In this document: positions 52,518 through 60,187 of the stretch, in pieces
Position numbering within the stretch: the first letter of the stretch is position 1
Layout: every line of letters starts with the position of its first letter
From: Pseudidiomarina taiwanensis
Lineage (GTDB): Bacteria > Pseudomonadota > Gammaproteobacteria > Enterobacterales > Alteromonadaceae
DNA: 64,000 nucleotides
Assembly: GCF_003987435.1 (NCBI RefSeq)
Contig: NZ_PIQG01000003.1
Coordinates: 62,001-126,000, forward strand
Direction: 5' to 3'
Notes under the pieces: generated by a model
The model's database searches: none
What the model was told of the DNA's origin: nothing
What the model saw: only the letters and a program-made list of their open reading frames with translations
Translations under genes and position numbers: made by a program

Positions 52518-52632
52518 TCACCATTATCGGTTATTTATTCAATAAACCCCTAACCCCACCCAAATATTCACCGTTATCAGTGATTATATTTGATATTTCT
52601 CGAATCCACACTATAATCACCAATTATGGTGA
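52518..52632. promoter_or_regulatory. Three HipB operator-like dyads upstream of hipB
   Basis: Sixteen-bp sites TCACCATTATCGGTTA (52518-52533), TCACCGTTATCAGTGA (52568-52583) and TCACCAATTATGGTGA (52617-52632) share the form TCACC-N6-GGTGA; the third is perfect in its arms. They are spaced 50 and 49 bp apart, about five helical turns. HipB of E. coli also binds several spaced dyads in its own promoter, with a different sequence. Confidence 0.75.
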
Positions 52633-52657
52633 ACAATACTCAAGCAATCACAATCTT

Positions 52658-52945
52658 ATGGCCAAAAAAGTAACCACTTCAGATATGCCAAGTACTGACT
52701 TTATCGATAGCGCAGAGATACTTGGGAAACTGATCAGAGCCAAGCGCACAGAACTCGGTATTAAACTAGCCGACTGCGCAGCGCTATGTGGGATCGGTAT
52801 TAACACCTTGTCACGAATTGAAAATGGTAACGCAAATTGCACCTTGGCTGCGGTTTTCTCTGTACTGAATGGGCTGGGTATCAAACTGACATCGAAAGCG
52901 CTAACGCCGACAGCAAGCTCCTCATCAGGCGAGGAATGGATTTAA
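52658..52945 (+). CDS. hipB: HipB-like antitoxin (XRE family)
   Basis: A 95-residue DNA-binding antitoxin. The helix-turn-helix lies at about residues 28-75 (LGIKLADCAALCGIGINTLSRIENG). The Ser/Thr-rich tail (PTASSSSGEEWI) resembles the C-terminal tail of HipB that ends in a conserved Trp and contacts HipA. ATG at 52658 is chosen; the frame is open from 52580, but that would include the third operator. hipA starts 3 bp downstream, so the pair is an operon, repressed through the dyads upstream. Confidence 0.88.
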   Translation: MAKKVTTSDMPSTDFIDSAEILGKLIRAKRTELGIKLADCAALCGIGINTLSRIENGNANCTLAAVFSVLNGLGIKLTSKALTPTASSSSGEEWI

Positions 52946-52948
52946 ACA

Positions 52949-54283
52949 ATGGCGAACACCAATGCATACCAACTGAATGTAAGTTACGGCGATGAAATCA
53001 TAGGCACGTTGGCACTGGATCGCGTCACAAACCTATTAAAGCTCAGCTATTCGCCACAGTGGCAGCAAAACGGTTTTGCCATTTCCCCTCATTTGCCGCT
53101 GAACAATCGGCATGCGCCAGAGGTCGCCTACAACTATCTTGATAACGCCTTACCTGAGGGTGAAGCACGCAAGCTGCTGGCTGAAAACTTGGGGGTTTCA
53201 GAAAAAAACGTGTACTCGCAAGTACGTGCTATTGGTAACGATTTAGCCGGAGCGGTGACTTTTAAACCGGCACAAGAAAATCAGGTAGAAGAGTCACAAC
53301 CCCTCTTTAGGGCTCTTGAAGATGCAGAACTCATTAAAAGGCTCGATAACAAGGAAGAGTTTGGTCTGCTGACATGGGATGACAAACCTCGGCTTAGCGT
53401 TGCGGGTGTGCAAGACAAGCTGAATGTATTTATTGATGCAGCTGGGCAAATTGGATTTGGCGACGGTTCTTTGTGTTCCACCCATATCCTGAAGTTTGAA
53501 AAGAAAAACTGCGCCAACCTCGTATTGAACGAGTTCTTCTGTATGAAGCTTTCCAGTGCGATTGGCTTACCTACTGCCAATGTAACGTTTAGACGTTTTG
53601 GCCCTCATCCGGCACTTATCGTTGAACGCTTTGATCGCAAATATGTGAGTGACAAAAACAAAGTGTTAAGGCGACATGTGATCGATGGCTGCCAAGCTCT
53701 CAACTTATCAAGAGATCACAAATATGAACGCAACCTTGGTGATGGGCGAGATGTTCAGCACATTCGGGATGGGGCCAGTTTAGAGAAACTGTTTGCATTT
53801 TGTCAGGGCATGTCTTCACCCGTTGAAAGCACACAATGGCTGATCCACTGGCAATTATTCAATCTAATGATCAGCAATTACGACAGTCACGGCAAAAATG
53901 TCTCGATGTATTTCGATAAACATAATGTGCGATTTACGCCTGCTTATGATTTGGTGAATATCGCCCTGTTCCCACAATTTAAGCATGTGTTAGCAATGGC
54001 AATTGGGGATGAATTTGAGCCAAAGGACATTCATGCCTATCAACTGGCGGACTTTGCTGAAACGTGCAACATCGACAAAAGGTTATTGTCGAGACTATTG
54101 ATTCGACTCGCGGATAGAGTACTGAGCCAACTTTCTGGTCGTGTTTTTATCAACGACCTGAAAGAACAAGCGTATGTCACGGTCGAGGACATCCCGTATT
54201 TTGAGGCATTACGTGACAACATTGTCGCAAGAACTGAATACTTAAAAGCACAGGCAGCAGATATTCCTACTATCACTGTGTAA
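52949..54283 (+). CDS. hipA: HipA-like serine/threonine kinase toxin
   Basis: A 444-residue HipA family kinase. Residues 1 to about 100 form the N-terminal subdomain (HLPLNN near 50, then YNYLDNALPEGEARKLLAE). The kinase core has LSVAGVQDKL (P-loop-like), ERFDRKY, the catalytic NYDSHGKNVSMY and the metal-binding PAYDLVN. E. coli HipA phosphorylates glutamyl-tRNA synthetase and induces growth arrest; the target here is not known. It follows hipB by 3 bp. The catalytic residues look intact, so the toxin is probably active. Confidence 0.93.
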   Translation: MANTNAYQLNVSYGDEIIGTLALDRVTNLLKLSYSPQWQQNGFAISPHLPLNNRHAPEVAYNYLDNALPEGEARKLLAENLGVSEKNVYSQVRAIGNDLAGAVTFKPAQENQVEESQPLFRALEDAELIKRLDNKEEFGLLTWDDKPRLSVAGVQDKLNVFIDAAGQIGFGDGSLCSTHILKFEKKNCANLVLNEFFCMKLSSAIGLPTANVTFRRFGPHPALIVERFDRKYVSDKNKVLRRHVIDGCQALNLSRDHKYERNLGDGRDVQHIRDGASLEKLFAFCQGMSSPVESTQWLIHWQLFNLMISNYDSHGKNVSMYFDKHNVRFTPAYDLVNIALFPQFKHVLAMAIGDEFEPKDIHAYQLADFAETCNIDKRLLSRLLIRLADRVLSQLSGRVFINDLKEQAYVTVEDIPYFEALRDNIVARTEYLKAQAADIPTITV

Positions 54284-54323
54284 AGAAGTGAGATTAGCGG
54301 CGGTCACCGGCAGAAGTTATGCT

Positions 54324-54348
54324 TAGCACGACAGCCATTGTCGTGCTA
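54324..54348. terminator. Hairpin after hipA
   Basis: Arms TAGCACGACA (54324-54333) and TGTCGTGCTA (54339-54348) are perfect 10-bp inverted repeats with loop GCCAT. No T-run follows, so it may be a weak terminator for hipBA or another structure at the island's right edge. Confidence 0.5.
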
Positions 54349-54398
54349 CCCCTTTACTCTAACTCCCTAACGTTTGATCTCATCGTGAAGGAGTCACT

Positions 54399-54980
54399 AT
54401 GAAACGCCCACAACCCTCTCTTAATGATTTGCTCGGTATGTATCTTGAGCGCTATGTGCATGTGAAGGTTTTCCCGGAAGAATATGATTACGGTTACGAT
54501 TCTCGTGCGGAAGCCAGTGATCGTAAACAGGGGATTAACCCGATGGCGCAAGACTATACCACGCGCGTGAATGCCCGCCGCGAGCAACTTGGAGTAACGC
54601 CCCTTGCCGAAGATGGCACGGCTGCCGATAACAGCAGCAAGCAAGTGGCTGCAAAGCTTGCGCAAGAGCTGTTGCTTAAAACGCAAGATGAGTTACCAAG
54701 CTATGTTGGCAAAACCCTAACCGAGCTGGATATCGCCAAGATTTGCGCCGCCGATGACGATTGTCACAGCACCTATGCTGAAATTGCCTCCGCCGCAGTC
54801 GCTGCAGCGCAAGCAGGTCAGCCATTTGCTGATGCCATTCGTGAAGAAATCATTCAACGCTTCGGGCGCAATATTGCCGAGCCACGCACCCTTTTCACCC
54901 TCGGCGACACACTTGCGAAAGCCGTTGCTTTAAAGCTGACCAATGCATTCTTACCTGAGTTGGTTCCTTTGGAAAATTAA
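54399..54980 (+). CDS. Unrecognised 193-residue protein
   Basis: I do not recognise this protein. It begins KRPQPSLNDLLGMYLERYVHV, has Tyr/Asp-rich EEYDYGYD near residue 28, and an Ala-rich helical region at about 85-190 with a CAADDDC motif. There is no signal peptide or membrane span. A clear RBS (AAGGAG, 54387-54392) precedes the ATG. It lies between hipA and the MerR-type gene, and could belong to the island or to the chromosome. Base use looks like the chromosome. Confidence 0.65.
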   Translation: MKRPQPSLNDLLGMYLERYVHVKVFPEEYDYGYDSRAEASDRKQGINPMAQDYTTRVNARREQLGVTPLAEDGTAADNSSKQVAAKLAQELLLKTQDELPSYVGKTLTELDIAKICAADDDCHSTYAEIASAAVAAAQAGQPFADAIREEIIQRFGRNIAEPRTLFTLGDTLAKAVALKLTNAFLPELVPLEN

Positions 54981-54995
54981 ACTTCCCAAACCCGC

Positions 54996-55026
54996 TTGAC
55001 CCGTCTATAACTTCATAGTTTATCGT
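54996..55026 (+). promoter_or_regulatory. MerR-type promoter with 19-bp spacer
   Basis: TTGACC (54996-55001) and TATCGT (55021-55026) are separated by 19 bp that contain the dyad AACT-TCAT-AGTT. Overlong spacers with an internal dyad are the hallmark of promoters controlled by MerR-family activators. The site is about 40 bp before the MerR-methyltransferase gene, so autoregulation is likely. Confidence 0.6.
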
Positions 55027-55055
55027 CACTAACGATCGGTCCCTGTGAACCGGCT

Positions 55056-56237
55056 ATGGAGTTCTCTGTGTATCGTATTTCTGAGCTTGCTGAAAAAGTC
55101 GGCTTGTCGCGCTCGACCTTGCTGTATTACGAGAAGCAGGGGCTGTTACAAGGCAAGCGCCAAGAAAATGGTTATCGGGTTTACTCTGAGAAAGATTTAC
55201 AACGCTTGCTGTTGTTGCAGCAATTGCAAGCCGGTGGTCTGACGTTAAAGGAATGCCGAGCTTGCCTAGATAGTAAAATCAAGCGCTCTCTGCTGCAGCA
55301 ACGACTTGAGCAATTAAACCATGAGCTGGAACAAAAACAACGTGCGCGTGATCTACTGGCGGCGTTACTTGGAGAAGCTTCGCTACGCAGCTGGCATGAA
55401 TCGATCGATCAATTGGCTCCAGACGCACATCTGGATTGGTTAAAACAGCAAGGATTTAGTGAAAAACAAGCCTTGCATTTGAAATGGTTGTCGAAAGATA
55501 TGAACGAACATGAACAGTATATGGCCGACTTTATGACGGTATTTCGCGGGTTAGAGCGCTGGGGGCCAGGCTCTGATGACGATACCTTAAAAGCCTTGTC
55601 GCTGGTACCGAGTCAGCCAAACCAGGTGATCGATATTGGTTGTGGCAAGGGCTTCTCAACTAGCGTGTTAGCGCAGCACACTCAAGCACACATTACTGCG
55701 GTCGATAATGAGCAAAGTGCTCTTGATGCGCTCGGTCAACGTCTTACCGATGAAAACCGAGCAGACCGAGTGACGCTAAGCTGTGCCAGTATGACCGAGC
55801 TACCCTTTGCACCAGCAAGTTTTGATCTTATCTGGGCCGAAGCGTCCGCTTATGTGATGGGGGTTGAGCAGGCATTACAACAGTGGCGCCCTTTACTTAA
55901 GCCCAATGGTTACATGGTGATAAGTGACTTAGTCTGGTTAAGCGATAACCCAAGCGCGACGGCGCAAGCGTTTTGGAAGGGTGAATATCCTGATATGCAA
56001 ACGGTTGCTACACGACTGACTCAAATGGAACAAGCGGGCTTTAAGCTCATCGATCACTTCACCCTAAGCGAGCAGGCTTGGCGTGATTACTACCAACCAC
56101 TCAAGGTACGCGTCGCTGAGCTTAAATCGAGCATGCCTGATTCAGCAGCTCTTGCGGACATCGAGCATGAGATAGGTATTTATGAAGATCACCTCGGCGA
56201 ATTCGGCTACCACATGTTTGTGTTACAAAAAGGGTGA
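55056..56237 (+). CDS. MerR-type regulator fused to a SAM-dependent methyltransferase
   Basis: A 393-residue fusion. Residues about 5-75 form a MerR helix-turn-helix with the wing (YRISELAEKVGLSRSTLLYYEKQG), followed by a coiled-coil dimer helix to about 110. Residues about 180-300 form a class I methyltransferase (VIDIGCGKGFSTSVL, AVDNEQSALDALG, FDLIWAEASAYVMG). GTG at 55068, with GGAG 7 bp upstream, is an equally good start and would give MYRISELAEK. The methyltransferase may act as a ligand-sensing domain or as an enzyme. Substrate unknown. Confidence 0.88.
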   Translation: MEFSVYRISELAEKVGLSRSTLLYYEKQGLLQGKRQENGYRVYSEKDLQRLLLLQQLQAGGLTLKECRACLDSKIKRSLLQQRLEQLNHELEQKQRARDLLAALLGEASLRSWHESIDQLAPDAHLDWLKQQGFSEKQALHLKWLSKDMNEHEQYMADFMTVFRGLERWGPGSDDDTLKALSLVPSQPNQVIDIGCGKGFSTSVLAQHTQAHITAVDNEQSALDALGQRLTDENRADRVTLSCASMTELPFAPASFDLIWAEASAYVMGVEQALQQWRPLLKPNGYMVISDLVWLSDNPSATAQAFWKGEYPDMQTVATRLTQMEQAGFKLIDHFTLSEQAWRDYYQPLKVRVAELKSSMPDSAALADIEHEIGIYEDHLGEFGYHMFVLQKG

Positions 56238-56385
56238 TCAGCCTCGTATCCGAAACTCACTGGCTGTATCACAATCAGCGAAACTGATGCGGTTAGGGTA
56301 ATCAATATATCGCCATAGTCTCGGCTTGCAAACCAATTACGGCTTCTCTTCGTACTAAGAGGCAACTTAATTTGGAGTAATGCAG

Positions 56386-56586
56386 ATGTTTGGATTGTTT
56401 AAGTCGAACCCGACCAAGAAAATGCGTAAAGAGCTCGAGCGCTTGCAAGAAAAAGCGATGCAAATGCAGCGTAATGGCGATATTCGCGGCAGCTCATTTG
56501 TCAGCCAAGAAGCCGATGAGCTATGGCAGAAAATCCAAGCGATTGAGGCGCAGCAGAAGGCTCAAGCGAAATCGCTTAAGCGCTGA
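56386..56586 (+). CDS. DUF6435 family small protein
   Basis: A 66-residue basic, helical protein, MFGLFKSNPTKKMRKELERL at the start, with a Gln-rich C-terminus. It matches my memory of the DUF6435 group found in marine gammaproteobacteria. An ATG at 56380 is also in frame; ATG at 56386 has GGAG 8 bp upstream and was chosen. The 3' end overlaps the convergent gene by 11 bp. Function unknown. Confidence 0.7.
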   Translation: MFGLFKSNPTKKMRKELERLQEKAMQMQRNGDIRGSSFVSQEADELWQKIQAIEAQQKAQAKSLKR

Positions 56587-57157
56587 TCCCGTCTATTTTT
56601 TCAGCCCCAATAAAAACCGGCTCGCGGCCTGCGATACAAATGGTGTAACCGCGCACTTGCACACGATGTCCTAAAGTGTCAAACAAGGCTTCAGCTAGCA
56701 CCTCTGCTTTTTCTTCGAGTTGCTGCTTCGCCCGCTCGAGTGAATGGCCGCTGGTGGCCAAGTCGATACGCGAAAAGCGGTTCAACACCATGCGCGACAG
56801 ACCTTGTAAACGCTCTGCCGGAGCGATGTGATCTTGGCTTAAATGGACGATGGCATGGGTGGGGTAGAAGCTCGCCTTTAAAATGTCTTGATAGCGGTCG
56901 CTCAGTTTTTTTGCAACGTCATCACTTAAGAGCCCAAGACTACGCAGCAAGGTCTCGACAAAAGCATAGCTTGAGTAATGATAATCATAGCTGGCTTTAT
57001 CAAGCTCCAAACACTTGCTGTTCATCACCCGATTGAGTCGATCAATAAACAGCGAAAACTTGCTGTACCCCATAGTTTCAGAAAGTTTGCTATAGGACGT
57101 ATTCTCAAGCGCTGTTGCAATTTGCCGTTTTAAATCTTCAAAAAAATGGTTCCGCAT
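56576..57157 (-). CDS. Unrecognised 193-residue helical protein
   Basis: I do not recognise the family. The protein is soluble and mainly helical, begins RNHFFEDLKRQIATAL, and has a possible helix-turn-helix-like stretch near residues 20-40 (YSKLSETMGYSKFSLFIDRL), which could mean DNA binding. No signal peptide or membrane span is present. It converges on the DUF6435 gene. An RBS-like GGAGGA lies upstream of the ATG (57160-57166 on the plus strand reads TGTCCTCC). Confidence 0.65.
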   Translation of the reverse strand: MRNHFFEDLKRQIATALENTSYSKLSETMGYSKFSLFIDRLNRVMNSKCLELDKASYDYHYSSYAFVETLLRSLGLLSDDVAKKLSDRYQDILKASFYPTHAIVHLSQDHIAPAERLQGLSRMVLNRFSRIDLATSGHSLERAKQQLEEKAEVLAEALFDTLGHRVQVRGYTICIAGREPVFIGAEKIDGISA

Positions 57158-57268
57158 CGCATGTCCTCCATGTTACGGAACGATTTTAATCAGCGAATGT
57201 GACAATTTGTGTCGCGCTTAGCTTAAATTGAAAGGTATTGTCGATCACTGTAACCATTTTCTCTATTC

Positions 57269-58747
57269 TTAATCGAGAAACACCAAAGGTGCGAGCCAAA
57301 TCGCCACTAAAGTCAGCAACACCATACCGATTAAATTGAGCATCGCCCCGGCGCGGACCATATCCGGTATCTTTAATTTACCCGAAGCGAACACAATGGC
57401 GTTCGGCGGGGTTGCGACGGGCAGCATAAAGGCACAACTAGCGGCCAGAGTAATCGGAACACATAGCAACAGCGGCGATACCCCAAGCTCGAGTGCGACA
57501 GCTGCGACTACAGGTAAGAAGGTTGCTGCAGTGGCGACGTTTGAGGTCAGCTCGGTTAAGAAGATCACTAAGCCAGTTGCTGCTAGCACTAAGGCAATCA
57601 CCCCAAGTGCACCAAGTGGCATGAGGCTGCTGCCAAGCCATTGCGCCAAGCCGGAATCGGATACGGCTGCCGCTAAGCTCAAGCCCCCTCCGAAAAGAAT
57701 GAGCACGCCCCAGGGCAGGCCTTGCACATTCTCCCAGGTGAGAAGCTGGTGTTGTTTGTCACTGCCACTAGGAAGGAGGAACAACAATAGAGCAGCTGCC
57801 ATCACAATCCCGGTATCGGTGAGGAAGTCGATGCCAAACCAAGCAGAAATCGGCCGGCGTAGAATCCAGAAGGTCACGACCAACAAAAAGACTGCAGCAA
57901 CGCGAGCTTCGGCTTTGCTCATGGGGCCAAGATCAGCAATCATTTTCTTAATATGATCGTTTACTTCGGAGTTTTCAGGTATCTCAACCTTATAGCTGAT
58001 ATGCGTCAACGAGTACCACGCTAATGGCAGCATCACCAGCATCACCGGCACCCCAACCAGCATCCAGTTGGCAAAGGTGATGTGAATATCATAGTTTTCG
58101 ACCAAGAACGCAGCCAGAAGCGCATTGGGTGGGGTACCAATCAAGGTTGCCAAACCACCTATAGTCGCAGCATAAGCAAGCCCTAATAGCATGGCTTTTT
58201 GAAATGACTTCACTTGCTGGTCGGTAAGATGGCTGTTCTCTTCAGCGATCATATTAGCGACGGATAGCGCAATCGGCAGCAGCATCATGGTGGTTGAGGT
58301 GTTAGTCATCCACATCGAAAGCAATGCAGCAACCACCATAAAACCAGCAATCAGAAACTTCCCATCGGTACCTGTGAGCGACAGAATTGTGAGCGCAATA
58401 CGCTTGTGTAATTGCCACTTTTCGATGGCAATCGCCAAAATAAAGGCGCCGAGGAATAGATAAATAATGGGGTTGGCATAATGGCGCGTGGTCTCGGCTA
58501 TGGATGCGACCTCCAAAAATGGAAACATCACCATAGGTAAAAAAGCTGTCGCCGGGACTGAGACCGCTTCAGTCGCCCACCAAGCCGCCATCCATAAACC
58601 GACCGCAGCAACGCGCCAAGCGCTTGGGTCCATGATGGTTTGGCTACTGTCGAACAGCATCATTAAAAAGAATATGGCTGGCCCGAGCAACAGGCCAACG
58701 TTTTGATAATGCGCCCTTTCTAGGCCGCGTGAGTCGACTTCTTGCAT
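57269..58747 (-). CDS. DASS family (SLC13) sodium:dicarboxylate/sulfate symporter
   Basis: A 492-residue inner-membrane transporter with about 11-12 spans. Typical blocks are AAWWATEAVSVPATAFLPMVMFP, the MTNTSTTMMLLPIALS helical-hairpin motif (Ser-Asn-Thr), IGGLATLIGTPPNALLAAF, and the second hairpin LTSNVATAATFLPVV. These two SNT/TSN motifs bind Na+ and carboxylate in VcINDY. C4-dicarboxylate uptake is therefore the best guess. It has no operon partner; upstream 58748-58966 shows no gene. Confidence 0.92.
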   Translation of the reverse strand: MQEVDSRGLERAHYQNVGLLLGPAIFFLMMLFDSSQTIMDPSAWRVAAVGLWMAAWWATEAVSVPATAFLPMVMFPFLEVASIAETTRHYANPIIYLFLGAFILAIAIEKWQLHKRIALTILSLTGTDGKFLIAGFMVVAALLSMWMTNTSTTMMLLPIALSVANMIAEENSHLTDQQVKSFQKAMLLGLAYAATIGGLATLIGTPPNALLAAFLVENYDIHITFANWMLVGVPVMLVMLPLAWYSLTHISYKVEIPENSEVNDHIKKMIADLGPMSKAEARVAAVFLLVVTFWILRRPISAWFGIDFLTDTGIVMAAALLLFLLPSGSDKQHQLLTWENVQGLPWGVLILFGGGLSLAAAVSDSGLAQWLGSSLMPLGALGVIALVLAATGLVIFLTELTSNVATAATFLPVVAAVALELGVSPLLLCVPITLAASCAFMLPVATPPNAIVFASGKLKIPDMVRAGAMLNLIGMVLLTLVAIWLAPLVFLD

Positions 58748-58966
58748 TGTTATGCTCGCTTTAAGTTAGCTATAAACTCTAATTAAAACCGTGCACGTAC
58801 GTCAATGTAGAAACTGCGAATTTGGTTATCAGTCATTGATTTTGCCAAATCACTCATAGCTGTATAGTCATGAGTAGTGATCACTAGTTCTATTTTGCTA
58901 CGTACGTTATCGGTATCCAACATAATGTATAGAGTGATATCTATATGACGCCAAACAGTCTTGAGA

Positions 58967-59764
58967 ATGATGTCCGAACTGATGACCAATAAGTGTTATA
59001 TCGGTATCGATGTCGCCTGTGGGCGCAACAAGCCGTTGCCGATTTGTGTGGGCGTGCGTGAGCAGGGCAGATTTGTCCCCTTGCCCTTGCTCGATTTGCC
59101 CTTTAAGCCACCGCGTGGCCGCGGTAACTTGGCGACCTTGGTCGCCGCTGAAAATGAGGCTTATGCTGCTGAAGTTCGGGAGTATATCGAGCAGGTTTGT
59201 CAGTTTTATGCGCTCCAGCCTGCGGTGATTGCACTCGACTCGCCGCTCCAACCTCGTGCAGATACATTAGACTTTCGCCTCGCCGAACGGGCCTTGCTCG
59301 ACGCAGGTATCCGTTGCTATAAAACCCCATCCGCCAGTGAGTTTTCTCGCATCATCGAGAAGGGGCAGCCCCTCGTCGCTGCGGGCGGTCCCGCCACCAA
59401 AGTTCCACACCCGATGCAACTGTTCATGTTGGCCGGATTCGCGATAGCAAAGGCTTTGCGCGATGTGGCCGAAGTCATCGAAGTTTTTCCGCAAGCAACC
59501 ATTCGCACTCTTTGGCCCGACGCCCCACACAAATCAGGGGAGGGGCAGCCCCTCCTTCAGTTAGCCAGGATCGCACAACTATCGGGGTGGCCAGCTGAGG
59601 ATGATGATCGTGAAATACTGACGCGAATTAGTGCTGGTCGCCTACATGATAAAGTCGACGCATATAGTGCCGCGTGGGTCGCAAGTTTGCCTGAATCTCA
59701 GTGCGAGGTTTATGGATCGGTGGCGGATGAGGATGCGATTTGGGTGCCGCGGGTTTCCGTTTAG
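58967..59764 (+). CDS. DUF429 protein (predicted RNase H-like fold) with in-frame palindromes
   Basis: A 265-residue DUF429 protein. Its RNase H-like acidic residues are expected in YIGIDVACG, VIALDSPLQP and the late HDKVDAYSAAWVAS; EVIEVFPQATIRTLWP is also typical. No function is established. Starts at 58961 (TTG), 58970 and 58982 (MTNKCYIGID) are also possible; no RBS decides. Two GGGGCAGCCCC elements are in frame, encoding EKGQPLVA and GEGQPLLQ. It is convergent with yjbQ (4-bp overlap). Confidence 0.78.
   Translation: MMSELMTNKCYIGIDVACGRNKPLPICVGVREQGRFVPLPLLDLPFKPPRGRGNLATLVAAENEAYAAEVREYIEQVCQFYALQPAVIALDSPLQPRADTLDFRLAERALLDAGIRCYKTPSASEFSRIIEKGQPLVAAGGPATKVPHPMQLFMLAGFAIAKALRDVAEVIEVFPQATIRTLWPDAPHKSGEGQPLLQLARIAQLSGWPAEDDDREILTRISAGRLHDKVDAYSAAWVASLPESQCEVYGSVADEDAIWVPRVSV
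59362..59372. repeat. GGGGCAGCCCC palindrome in DUF429 gene (copy 1)
   Basis: Core GGGGCAGCCCC flanked by A on the left and TC on the right. It is read as GQPL, the same frame as the first copy in the dehydrogenase gene. Confidence 0.85.
59540..59554. repeat. GAGGGGCAGCCCCTC palindrome in DUF429 gene (copy 2)
   Basis: The extended 15-bp form GAGGGGCAGCCCCTC, perfect in its arms. It is again read as GQPL. Confidence 0.85.
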
Positions 59765-60174
59765 CCGAGCAAGGTCAAAACCAACTTCCGTGGTCCCCCA
59801 TGGTCGCGATGCTCGCATAGATAAATACCCTGCCAGGTGCCGAGGTTGAGGTGGCCGTTGGTCACGGGGATGGTGACGCTGGAGCCTAAGATACTTGATT
59901 TTAAATGGGCTGGCATATCATCAGGCCCTTCATAAGTGTGCCGGTAATACGGAGCGTTTTCCGGCACCATCTGGTTGAAGTGGCTCTCGAAATCTTGGCG
60001 TACGGTTGGGTCGGCGTTTTCGTTAATGGTAAGCGATGCTGAGCTGTGCTTAATAAACACGTGAAGGACGCCAGTCTCATTACTGGTCAGCTCCATCATG
60101 CCGCGCTGAACGTCTTCAGTGATCAGATGAAAACCGCGCGGTTTGGCGTCGATGGTAATTTGAGTCTGGCGCAT
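59761..60174 (-). CDS. yjbQ: YjbQ family protein (UPF0047)
   Basis: A 137-residue protein of the YjbQ family. The family motifs are HVFIKHSSASLTINENADP, the conserved His/Asp block DDMPAHLKSSILGSSVTIPV and LGTWQGIYLCEHRDHGGPR. E. coli YjbQ has weak thiamine-phosphate synthase activity in vitro; the true role is not settled. It lies 13 bp downstream of yghU on the same strand and may be co-transcribed. Confidence 0.94.
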   Translation of the reverse strand: MRQTQITIDAKPRGFHLITEDVQRGMMELTSNETGVLHVFIKHSSASLTINENADPTVRQDFESHFNQMVPENAPYYRHTYEGPDDMPAHLKSSILGSSVTIPVTNGHLNLGTWQGIYLCEHRDHGGPRKLVLTLLG

Positions 60175-60187
60175 CCTGGTTCCTTAT

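Larger units (their letters stand above)
45666..54350. mobile_element. Genomic island inserted downstream of yicC (ends approximate)
   Basis: The region begins right after yicC with an integrase and carries metallopeptidase debris, a zinc-ribbon gene, a foreign-looking ABC/HlyD/cytochrome c cassette and hipBA. Gene content and base use change abruptly several times within it. From memory, mobilizable genomic islands of Vibrio moved by SXT/R391 elements insert at the 3' end of yicC and some carry hipA-like genes. The left end lies in 45666-45800. The right end is put just after hipA because the next gene looks chromosomal in composition, but no matching direct repeat was found there, so this boundary is a guess. 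Confidence 0.65.

Noticed and set aside
52210-52524. 104-codon open frame on the minus strand before hipB
   Set aside because: No recognisable domain, no RBS, odd composition, and it overlaps the first hip operator. Probably a chance frame.
56971-56990. AATGATAATCAT as a Fur box
   Set aside because: It lies inside a coding region (it codes part of YDYHYSSY) and matches only part of the 19-bp Fur consensus.
58783-58989. 68-codon open frame on the minus strand upstream of the DASS gene
   Set aside because: No RBS or known family, and it overlaps the 5' end of the DUF429 gene. The C-terminal IDVRARF hints at an outer-membrane protein end, but nothing else supports a real gene. The rest of 58748-58966 shows nothing.
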